Assembly (NCBI GenBank): GCA_963576475.1
Contig: OY754972.1
Coordinates: forward strand, 13,256,811 to 13,320,810
DNA: 64,000 nucleotides
From: Molanna angustata
Taxonomy: Eukaryota > Arthropoda > Insecta > Trichoptera > Molannidae
Reading direction: 5' to 3'
The notes under the pieces are model-generated. The model did not search any database. It had not been told where the DNA came from and saw only the letters and a program-made list of their open reading frames with translations. Shown here piece after piece: positions 53,733-64,000 of the stretch. The first letter of the stretch is position 1; every line of letters starts with the position of its first letter. The translations under genes and the position numbers were made by a program.

Positions 53733-55994
53733 TATTATAGTACAATGTGCTTTTAAATACAATTTATTGATTTAAATCTACTTTCAAAACCAACTCCAAT
53801 ATTTTTTTCATTTATTTAAATTTAAACATTTCATTATATACATTATAACAAAGTAATGTGTTATGGAGTCATGAATTTACTGAAGTTAAAACAAACTACC
53901 ACTATGCCACATGGATCAGCATTAGTCGCTATGCAAAAACAATTGATTGGAGCAGAATATTAATAAAATCTAAAAAATGTAAATAGATGTTCTCTCTGCC
54001 CTATGATAAATATAATATGATATATAATAAATAGAATTTACAAAGAGCCGTTTAATGATACAAGATCACTCCAAGGGCGCTGTATAGTGGTGCAAAGTTC
54101 GATATTTTTGTAAGATCCTGTCTTTTAAAATCGATTCATGAAATTTATGCGGATCATCAATTCGCTCTTCGATTCAATATGATTCAAATATAGCTATCCT
54201 TATCTATCGTACATAACATGTACGTAGTATGACAGAGAAAACAAAACCGATTCAAAATATGATATGCAAATGTAGGCGTTAAAATGTTTGCATTTCAATG
54301 TACTTAATGGTCAATATTGCTTAAATATGTTATGAACCATAATGAATTAGTCGTGAATCGAAGATCGCCTTCAAATTAGTATATTCAATTATAGACGTTA
54401 CGTATTTGTTTTTCAAAGTATGTTGCGGTCAAAATTGCTTAACATATTTAAGAACCGCAATGAATTAGATTTTATGAACCATAATGAATTAGTTGTGAAT
54501 CGATGATTGCCATGAGTCGGTATGTGTATCGCATTCTAACGATATATTTTATATGAGATAGAATGTGTGAGAGTGATGTCCGGTTCATGAGCGGATCGTT
54601 GTGGCAACGTGAACCGTGAGTCACCGATTCAATTTAATGATCCGGTCAAATAATACGGATCACTCATTTTTCTCCGTCTCTAGCGCTGTAGCTTATTTGT
54701 TGGCTCTACGAAACAAGGCAGTCTTAAGAAGTCTTTCGGCATGTCCAACGGACCATCGTCTTTTTATCGCTTTTCATCGTCTTTTAACGCTCGCAAAAAT
54801 AAGTATGACATGCTGCAAATAAACAAAACGTGATTAGTATCCTCATTTTATATTATTATACTCAAAGAAAAACGTCATGTTTCATTGTTCGAAACGTCAA
54901 ATTCATGAAATATTAAGCCTCCAAAGACCTAAGTCGAAATATTAACAACGAATGTATAAACAAGTCAAATACTAAAATAAATAATAAATTTGGTCAATAA
55001 TATGTATGAATATTGTACAAGATAAATAATACACACCTTGTAAATGATTATGGATGAATTAATTACTGTAATAAGTCAATTTTACAATATCAAACTCGCG
55101 TGCATAGAAAATATAGAAGTAAATTCGTCTCGTGATTTGACAGGAGATAACTCTTATTCTACAAATAAATAAATAATTTTAACTCCGAGTATTTTATTGG
55201 GGTTAAGACAACGAAAGAAAATTCGCTTACAAAATACCAAAAATATACATACATTGGTGTTAACGAGCTAAATCCACAGATAAAATAGTACTTAACTCCT
55301 TTCTTCTCCTCTGGTGTTTATACAAAATCAGCCTGCAGATAGATGTCAAAATATGTTGTTGTTATATCATATTATGTTGTTTTTTTTTTTATTGTAAATT
55401 ATTTTATAGCTGTTGTATCCAATAAAATAAATAAATAAAAAAATAAAATAAAACGAAAATTCGTGTTGATAAATGGACTAATATTCATTTGCAAATAAAG
55501 TCGCTTCTGGGGGTTTGGATTAGTACTTACTATCCGTCCAATCATTGCGATAATTTACGTATTTTGTATGGAAAATGTTGGATACAATGTCAAATATTTT
55601 GAAAATAATATTTCCAAGCCTTGTTTACTTAAAAACAGATTGATCCCGATTAAAAGGTATGTACCTTCACTGTCCTTAACATTTTACGTGACAATACTCT
55701 GGCCTTCATTTAATTTTTTTTGTGATATTTCGGCTGTTTTTTTATTTTATCGACATGATTTTAAATTTATGACGTCCAACATTGACTTAAGTATTTTATT
55801 TCATCGACAGTATTATTTATTTTAATATTTTATTGGTGACATAATCGTTCGGTCTGACTTTTGAAAATTGACATTCTTGTGTACCGTCAGACAGTGATTC
55901 AAAAATTTATCTTATGCAACAAAAATTGTTCGTATTCGATATTGACAATTAAGTGACCTCGTCCTCCAAGCCTCTTGGGAGGAGGGTATCAACA
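53733..55994. other. Intergenic DNA, no clear gene
   Basis: AT-rich. The part at 54050-54800 repeats short motifs (gaaccataatgaattag, tgaatcga) and may be an old DNA element, but I cannot define its ends. Confidence 0.4.
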
Positions 55995-56255
55995 TCATTT
56001 CAATAATAGTCCGTTAGACACTTTTGCCAACATATGGTGTGTTACCATAATAATCCTTATTTCCGAGCTAATGAATTGGTGGGTTGCCATATAAAAAAAA
56101 ATAATCTGTATTGATAAATAACAACTACGTTTTTGTAAATATATTATGTCCATTGTCCTATTAATACCTTCATGGTCCATTGTATTGTTTTTTTGTGCGA
56201 GCGATCAACTAAATTATTACTGTCAAAATAGATTATCAATGTCTATATATTCATA
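55995..56255. repeat. Inverted copy of the repeat at 49614-49990
   Basis: See the entry at 49614. It ends about 20 bp before MITE T3. Confidence 0.6.
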
Positions 56256-56404
56256 AATTTTCATATAATATACTCAGATTTTTATTATAATATACTGGAT
56301 GTTGTACTTCGTGCAAAAAGTGAGCCATGGAATATCGCGCGTTTGACGTTTTGGTTGGCAACATATTGTAGTTTTCCTTATATTTCAACACTTCCTATGT
56401 AACT

Positions 56405-57312
56405 TGATGAGACCTCTCGTCTACCACGAGGAAACATCAAGCCAAGGTGTGGGGAAGAAAAGGAGAGAAATGATGGTGACACTATGAAATTGTAGTAGTA
56501 CGGCGCATTTATTCAAAATATCAGCATTGTTCGTCCATGGCAATTAAATAATAAAAACAAAACAAACACAACAACATCAGAGTACAAATAACAAAACAAA
56601 ACGATAACGATCCAACTATCAAACCCAACCGAGCACGAAGAGACGCCGACCAGAAGGTCCAGCCCCAGGGTACAGCGACATCCTTTCTCCAGGCATGTCA
56701 CTGTCTTCCACGTGGTGGCTGAAAGTCCGGCGGGGCCCAGCCTTTGCGTCAGGCTGGCAGGTCCGTCTCGTACTCGGCATAGTTTCCTCTTCTCTGCAAG
56801 GCAGTCACCCATGGCTGGCTCCGTGCCACACGGCAACGTTATGAGGGCGCATCTCGACAGAGGTGGCATACCAGCTGGGGCCTCACCGGAGGCGAACCGA
56901 CGCCCCAGACGACACGGATTGCCCCTCGTGGTCCAATCTGCGAGCCGCCGCGTTCCCTACGCGGTGGCCCCACACTGCGCTCTGCCTCCAACCTCCTGTC
57001 CTGTTGATGCCCTCATCTTGGCTCCGTAGCACCGGCAGCTTCCATGCGCGTGACGTGTCCTGTCAAGCAGACCTCCTGCGCCGTCGAAAATATGGCCGCC
57101 ATCGGGAGCACGTGTCGACCGATGACGGCGTCACACCAAACCGTCCGTCGCCCACCAGAGTTGAACGCCAAGAGAGCGCGTGCCATAGCGCGTGCAAGCT
57201 GCTAGCTAAAAGTTTCGGCCCGCAACGAGCGCTAGCTGCTTTCAGAAATGTTGCCGTGGAAAAAAAAATAAAAATCGTTGTTTTTCGGCAATATTTTTTT
57301 TCGGGCATAACA
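56405..57312 (-). mobile_element. Solo LTR, copy C (908 bp)
   Basis: TG...CA ends with AACT on both sides (56401-56404, 57313-57316). Same GC-rich U3 block and AATAAA (minus strand, near 56511) as copies A and B. A 1-bp loss near 56880 breaks the sense frame that is open in copy B. The short ORFs in this span are LTR sequence. Confidence 0.85.
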
Positions 57313-57451
57313 AACTGTTCTCTAAATCTTAATTTTTTTTTTCGACAAATAAATCCGAAAATAATTCACATTAGTCGTTATTCTCTATAGAAAAACGATG
57401 TGGTCTGCCAACCAAGTTGTCAAAAATCCCACGAAAAAAAGCCTCACTTTG

Positions 57452-58638
57452 ATATATACATAGGTATTATGATCAAGATATTACCATGGGTTATGGTAGC
57501 CTAGAAGCCAAACATCTATTATTTTGTATCAACAAAATACCTTGATTCTTGGAAAACTTTCTCTTATAATGGTTTTATCATATTAACGGGTCTTTGGGTC
57601 CTTAATGTGTTTAAACAATGCTTATATTTTGTAAATATGTCATTTCTAATAATTTTATATTCAATGCATATTCCTGGAACTTTATACTTTCTAACTTGGC
57701 AGGTGAAATGGAGGCTTCCTATTGGTAGATGGTAGAACACGCCCCGCCGCGCGGTGGGGTAGCTCCTCCCTCCCTGTCTCCAGCGGTGAATGCAATAGCT
57801 GGTTTGGATCAGTATTTGAGTGGACGCTTGGTCGGGATAGACGAATTTTAACTCACGCGTACGAAAGATAACTTATATATATTTTTTAAAACAAACGTAG
57901 ACCGCGAACGTTGAAAGAGAAAATCTTATCTCTGCGAGGCGTCTGCTTGATGCTCAGCATTAAATTTCATATTTGCATGGTAGTGCATAAGTGTGTTTCA
58001 GGTCCATACATAACCAACGAGGGGTGAATTTAAGATAGTTTAAGTTACTATTAAAAATAACTTTTAAGAATAAACATAACTTAAATAATCGTATAATAGT
58101 GAATAAGTGTGTTTCAGGTCCATATAACCAACGAGGGGTGAATTTAAGATAGTTTTAAGTTATTTTCAATTAATAAAAAGTGATATTATGTAGTGTAAGT
58201 GTTTCATCTACAGACCCGTAACGAGAGCAGCGGTTGGTAAGATCTTTCTGATTTATTATTATTTGTTTTCTTTGCTCTGAACGTTTCGTTTCGTAATTTA
58301 TTTTAGCAAGATTGTCATCAATATTACACGTGCATTTCATGTATTTGATTATTCTTTTCAGCACTGTTATTCTCTGTTCCACGTGTATTTCCTGTATTTA
58401 ATAATTCTTTTCAGCGGCCGTTATCACTGGTTTTCTAATTAATTTTCTTTTTAATTTTACAGCAATTTTTATTAACCGATAATTACTATTACGCGTGCAT
58501 TTCTGTCAATTTAAGCATTGTTTTATTTTATACGCTCAACACGTTCTTTCGTCTCCACCATATTTAATTATTGTATTGACTAGCCGGCATTTAAACACTT
58601 TTATCAACGCTCTTCTTTGTTATATGCGATAACAACTT
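57452..58638. mobile_element. Unclassified 1.2-kb insert in MITE T3
   Basis: Sequence without a counterpart in the intact T element. It has a GC-rich patch at 57735-57790 (cgccccgccgcgcggtgggg) and a 115-bp direct duplication beginning at 57989 and 58104 (aagtgtgtttcaggtccata...aaccaacgaggggtgaattt). No open frame of note. It could be another LTR or a host promoter-like sequence carried inside the element. Confidence 0.45.
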
Positions 58639-58693
58639 GGATTCATACAAAATTTATTAACCTCGACATCTAGTATATTATAATGAAAATCTA

Positions 58694-58962
58694 TGGTCAC
58701 CGTTTGCATATGTGCAAATATATTTCTTTTCTATATGTGCTAAAAAAGCTTAACTGCAGAGTAAAAAGACTGGGTAACCACTTACATATGTGCCAAAAAA
58801 GCTTAACCGCAGAGAAGCAAGACTGGGTCACCGCTTACATATTTGCCAAAAAAGCTTAACTGCAGAGTAACAAGACTGGATCACTGCTTACATACGTGCC
58901 AAAAAAAGCTTAATTGCAGAGTAGCAAGACTGGGTCACCGCTTACATATGTGCCAAAAAGGG
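58694..58962. repeat. 57-bp minisatellite, about 4.5 units
   Basis: Unit tcaccgcttacatatgtgcc, then aaaaaagcttaactgcagag, then a short link to the next. Begins directly at the end of MITE T3. Confidence 0.9.
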
Positions 58963-61328
58963 CCCCTGGGACTTTTTCTAACAGAAAAACCACATACAGA
59001 GGGTGCTAGTTGTGGTCATGATAATGTCCACGAAAAAAACATCACTTTATTGGTGGTTATTTTAACAAATATTTCTTATATATTGCTGATCTCAATTTAT
59101 ATTGAACTCCTCCATTGTCAATTTATCAACTCCACTACTATTTTATTAAATCAATGGAATCAAAATTTTGTTTATATACAAATGACTTTAGTAATAGTGG
59201 TTGAGTAAATTCAAACGGTATGCTCTTGTCAAGAAAACCTCTGTTGACCTCTTTAAGGATTTGCTCATATAGAACTCTGAATTGAATAAATCACTTCAGC
59301 AGTTTCTCAAAGATTCCAAATGTATAAATAAATATAAAAGGTATTTAATGAATTAGTAAATAAAATAACAATTATAAGTGAATTATTAAATTTATTATAA
59401 TGATAATACTGTAATACTTACAAGAAATGCACTTGTTGGAAACTTACAGAAGAATTTGCTTGTAAGGATGTGGTAATTTAGTATTTGTACAAGGGTCACT
59501 GTATTCATATATAAACTATAATATTATTAAATCTTCTCTATTACTCTTAAATACATTCCAAATTTAAGAAAATTTTGTGTGAAAATTTCCACATAAAAAT
59601 ATTTATTTTTTCAATAATGAAACTAAGGCAATATTAAAATATTTTATATACACACATTGGAGAGCCTTAACCTTTTGTTTGACTTGTGCTTACAAAAATG
59701 GCTTGAGTCATAAACTTACAATTGACATAAAAATAATGTATGCTAACTGTCACGTAAAATTAATCTTGGATTCACATTATTCATATGACAGACAAGTACT
59801 TAATGAACATAAACATTAATTTATATTGGAAAAATAAAATGATCATAGCAATTGTTTTGAGGGCTGACCCAAATATTGGGCAATATCCATTCTGCAGGCT
59901 GTATATTATATAGGTATAGATAGATAGATAGATAAAGATAACATCTGCATAATGGATACTCCCCATGGCCCATGAGAAAGGCAAGGGAGACACGTCATAT
60001 CATCAAACATTCAAGAATTGGAAATAACCACAATCCCTGATCTATCTTATCGTGTGTTTGGCATGTTTTATAATATAAAAAGAAATAATATTATATTGAA
60101 AAATTTTGATATAATATATAATAATAATCCTAGTAAATAGTTTATCTGCACATTCGACTGTTAAAATATATACCAATGTTATAATATTACATAATATATA
60201 GCTTTGATAACTCTTAGGAAGTTTAGCAAAATGCTTATTAAAAAAAATCAGTCTTTTTGTACAGAGAAATAATCAATATATCACATACCACATATATTAT
60301 TCCCACCCACCCACCCACACAAACAAGCGAGCGCACACACAATAGTTTACTTAAATATAAGTAAGATATGGTGTCAATGTCAACCTTTCCCTTGGACACT
60401 AGATAATGTACCGCACATGCTACCTACTTAGCATTTACTTATATATCACAGTTAGTTAAATGAGGTGGGTGATTGTTCATTCATTATACAGCGATCCCTT
60501 CATTTCATCAAATCTATTACATATAGGTATCCTAAATATTATTTTGTTACTAACTAATTATATGTATTATGTGTTTTACATGAACATGGCCAAAGTATAC
60601 CAATCATGTTTCATATCAGAGAAACTAGTCAAAAAATTGATTTATTTATTTATTTATTAATTATCAATCCAGTATAGAATGTGATAAAATAAATAAATGA
60701 AGGGATTACCATACTAATTTAGTACAAGTAGAAGTGAGAGTAATGGAATATTTCATTCATCGAGTGTAACTACTCTTACCACTCCCACTACATAATATTC
60801 ATATAGTTAGGTTAGGTTGTTACCGTGTCTCACTCACTACATATTAAATTCATTTAGTCTCCACCATTAAAACTTATCACAAATGGATGAAAGCGATCAA
60901 TCACATGTCATCTCTTGTAGCTGTACATTACTAATATGAAACTCTTCTAAAACGTATGACAAAATAATATGTTTATTCCATTATTACACTAACATTATGT
61001 ACAGGACCCTCATGGGCTAACAGATCACAAAATGGATAAAGATCATTTACTTAATACATACATTACTTGATGACTTTCACAAAAGAGGGACAACATAAAA
61101 AGGTAGTTATAATATTATTTTATATTAGGTACATCATCCGACTCTTTGTTTAAGTCTGGCAATATAAAATATTCAGTACGTAACCTAATGCAGAGGTTTG
61201 ATATCATGGCCAAAGGAAAAATATAAAATACTAAGTGAACATTCACTGTTAATAGAAACACAATAACAAATTCACATGTTTTAAAAACATTAAAATAAAC
61301 ATACAAAACTAATCTTCATCACAGTTTA

Positions 61329-61367
<39 letters not shown>

Positions 61368-63492
61368 CAATATATTACTTTTTGTAAGTTCTTAGACCAT
61401 GACGCTTCATTAATTATTTATAATATTATTAAAAATTAATTTGACATTAACATTAAATTGTGAGAACCTTCAACTCTAGTAGTTTACTACCATTTATAAT
61501 TTATACCTACTATTCAATCCATCGAGACAATAGCATTTATTATTACTTTGAATATCTAGTCAAATTTTAAAAATAACAGAATGTGTAGTATAGAAAAATA
61601 TTTATATATAATTTATATATAATGATAAAATAGTTACAGTTAAACATGTAAATATTTTATAAGCAAAGGATGTGAGAGATTATTTATTTACTATAATATT
61701 ACTATTAAATTAAATTTACTTTGAATAATCCAAATATGTAACGAGATATCACTATGTAACAAGACATGCAGCAATTGCAACAAACATGCACCAATCTTTC
61801 ATAAAAATATATTATTGTAAACTGTTATTATAATATTATAGTGTTCACTTCTTCATTTTGTAATAAAATAATACAAACCCAATTTAATACAAAATATAAA
61901 CTACTCAATCAATTTGGGCCGTGTAAAAACCTCTGCAGCAGATAATTAAGTTACTAAAATACCCATTTTCCAATACACTTAATAATTAATAAAAAGTAAT
62001 GAAACAATATCAATGGTCATTTCCTTACTGACGAGCTTACAGCAATGAAAAATACATGAAATGCAAGTGATAATTTAAACCTTACACCTATTGAGAATTC
62101 ATATGATATAGATAATAAATTTTGAAAATGACTCAACATGACTTTTATTTAATTACTATGTATGTACTGATATTCTGTATTAATTTTAATAAACGGTGTA
62201 AAAATATATAATACAGTTTAGGAATATCATCATAACATAACACAACAGAGTATGTATTTATTATTAATGTATGTATGTATGTATGTAATTACCAAGCATA
62301 CAAACTAGTCACAAATTGACCCATATACAATGCTGCAATTGCATATTATATCACAGACATATTCATTTCCAAATACTTATTACTCTTTGGACAATAGAGG
62401 ATATAATTTATTGTACTCACTTGGGGCACTTGATAAAGATAAATTTAACTTTGATTCTGTCGCACAAGCGCACACACACATACAACCTCCTGCTGGCAAA
62501 TGATACACTTTGCTCACAATCAATACAATATGTATACCTACCGACAAAGCAGGTACACCATATTATATATTATTTTCTGCTAATTCAATAAGTTAACTAA
62601 ATTTTACACCATTCTCTTTCATTTCTTCTCTACCTTATAATAAAACTTCTTCATTGCACTCATTGCACTTGTTAAATAATTGTCTTAACTCTGAACGTCG
62701 CCACCACTCACTTCTTGTATATATCAATAAATACTTGAAAAATTATATAAACCCCATATAAAATACTTCTTCTATATGTTTCGTGCATTTCAAACAGCAT
62801 ACAGACAAACAAAATGGCACCCGGAATATATTGGGGTACCGTATCAACTACGCTAATTTATACCAACAGTAAATCAGTATTACATCGTAAGGTTAACACT
62901 TGACTACATAGAGCTGCGCTTGTCATACCTGTATTACATTAATTATTTTCTTTTCACAGGTAACATTTTACCCTTCATAAGGATATATTTTCCTTATTTT
63001 TTGTAAGTGCGCGCATTACAATATATATTATTATTATTATTATATTACCAAACCATAAAATAAGAAAAACAGTGCACGTTCACCACCAATAATCATATTA
63101 ATACACATATAATTCAAATTAAACATAAAACATACAAGGTGATGATGGTGACATCACTTTGGTACATCACCATCACAAGCAATCAATCAATCAATATAAG
63201 AAAAGCACTTAACTAATGGGAGATTCCAACTTACTAATGGAATGACAGACACTCGCAATAATAATAAATTCAACATTAGTAACACAAAGTAACACATATG
63301 TCTCTCTTCAAAGTAGTTCAGTATATAAATATAACAATCTCATAGAATAGTTCTCAACTTATATAATACAAAGAAACAAGAGAATAGACTTTCTTTAATA
63401 TAGTACCAAATACACAATAATGTTTGTAATAAAAGAAGGAGACTAGAGAAGGGTCACTCCATTATGAGTGGAATCAATGCCAATGTGTTCAA
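58963..63492 (-). other. AT-rich stretch, possibly a long 3' UTR of the last gene
   Basis: 4.5 kb of AT-rich DNA with no convincing exon. Many TTTATT strings (AATAAA on the minus strand) could end the transcript. It contains a TA run at 61331-61366, a CCCA run near 60303-60318 and short GTAT and ATCA runs (62269-62287, 63181-63195). Few recognisable mobile elements, unlike the rest of the window, which fits a transcribed 3' UTR, but this is inference. Confidence 0.4.
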
Positions 63493-63608
63493 TTACTGTT
63501 GAACGGGAGTGGCTGCGGAGTAGACCAGAGGTGGAGCCAAGAAACTATGAGGGAATGGGGCTGCTTGGTAACCGCATCCTCCACGACCTCCTTGGAAGAA
63601 TTTATTAT
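63493..63608 (-). CDS. Terminal coding exon of an unidentified gene
   Basis: A good splice acceptor (GTTTTACAG) precedes 63608. One frame gives NKFFQGGRGGCGYQAAPFPH followed by SFLAPPLVYSATPVQQ and a stop at 63495-63493. The Gly/Arg-rich and Ala/Pro/Tyr-rich composition is typical of RNA-binding protein tails. A second frame is also open to a stop at 63489 (ending LPFNSN). I prefer the first on composition. The upstream exons lie outside the window, so the family is unknown. Confidence 0.55.
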
Positions 63609-64000
63609 CTGTAAAACATATATCATTTCAATTATACAAATTATTAAAAGAAAGTACTTGTATAGAAATGAAGATTCAATGTAAATTAGTTCAAATAAAA
63701 TAGTAGAATGAAAAACATAGTAGAATATGGTAATATAATAAATGCAACATTCATTATAATATTTTAAACTATAAAATAGGATATTGAAATTTTTGACTAC
63801 AATCATACGACCTATGTTTCAAATTGGCATAGGTATGTCAGTAGTTAGTGACTTAAACATATAAGCTACATAAAATTGGGGTGAAAAATATATGCACTAA
63901 CATTATTTTAGTTTTTTCAAAATAACAATTTGTCAGAAAATAAAAAATTTAAACGTTGTTGTCATTATAAACATATCAATTTAAATTATGTATTTATATA
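63609..64000 (-). other. Intron of the last gene (inferred)
   Basis: AT-rich; nothing seen apart from a pyrimidine-rich tract before the acceptor. Confidence 0.4.

Larger units (their letters stand above)
56276..58693. mobile_element. MITE 'T', third copy, split by LTR C and a second insert
   Basis: Left end AGATTTTTATTATAATATACT, right end ATATTATAATGAAAATCTA, preceded by CGACATCTAGT. The interior follows the intact copy (11329-11634) up to 56404, resumes at 57313, and after about 57452 is split again until about 58638. Confidence 0.7.

Overview
The window looks like nuclear DNA from an insect. It is AT-rich and intron-containing, with a dense load of transposable elements (TEs), tRNA-derived SINEs, Helitrons and miniature elements. 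The frequent 'tacctacc/gtaggta' strings and one repeat tail (near 3240) recall Lepidoptera, but the species cannot be fixed from sequence alone. No prokaryotic or viral gene cluster is visible.

Four host genes can be supported. (1) 3973-6202 (+): the last four coding exons of an FBXO25/FBXO32 (atrogin-1)-type F-box protein; its upstream exons are outside the window, and a non-LTR retrotransposon lies antisense upstream of them (1-2401). (2) 14045-21426 (+): a complete three-exon DIS3L2 3'-5' exoribonuclease, 868 aa. (3) 49341-30759 (-): a complete MARCHF6/TEB4 (Doa10-type) membrane E3 ubiquitin ligase, six coding exons, 885 aa. It is tail-to-tail with DIS3L2, and its introns hold most of the repeats of the central third. 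(4) 63608-63493 (-): the terminal exon of an unidentified gene. The genes are not an operon. Three of them concern protein or RNA turnover, but I read no functional cluster into that.

The rest is layered mobile DNA. 1-2401: 5' part of a LINE with open ORF1 and endonuclease. 9.3-13.8 kb: nested miniature elements split by two solo LTRs (4-bp target duplications AGGT and AAAT), one of which is itself split by a Harbinger transposase fragment. A third LTR of the same family lies at 56.4 kb (AACT). 16.9-20.6 kb, inside the last DIS3L2 intron: a decayed LINE with a restriction-like endonuclease, containing a perfect 250-bp palindrome. A second piece of that LINE at 45.7-46.5 kb carries a 103-bp tandem triplication of its endonuclease segment.

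A Helitron-like family (5' TC, 3' CTAG, A/T target, matching inverted motifs near both ends, internal GT microsatellite) has five copies. 37.4-40.2 kb is a 90-bp satellite of about 25 units, split by about 194 TA repeats, inside a MARCHF6 intron. 23.5-25.5 kb and 51.0-51.5 kb are two TTAA-type elements with GC-rich subterminal repeats. The second sits inside one arm of a 466-bp inverted duplication whose other arm preserves the empty site. 58.9-63.5 kb is AT-rich and may be largely 3' UTR of the last gene.
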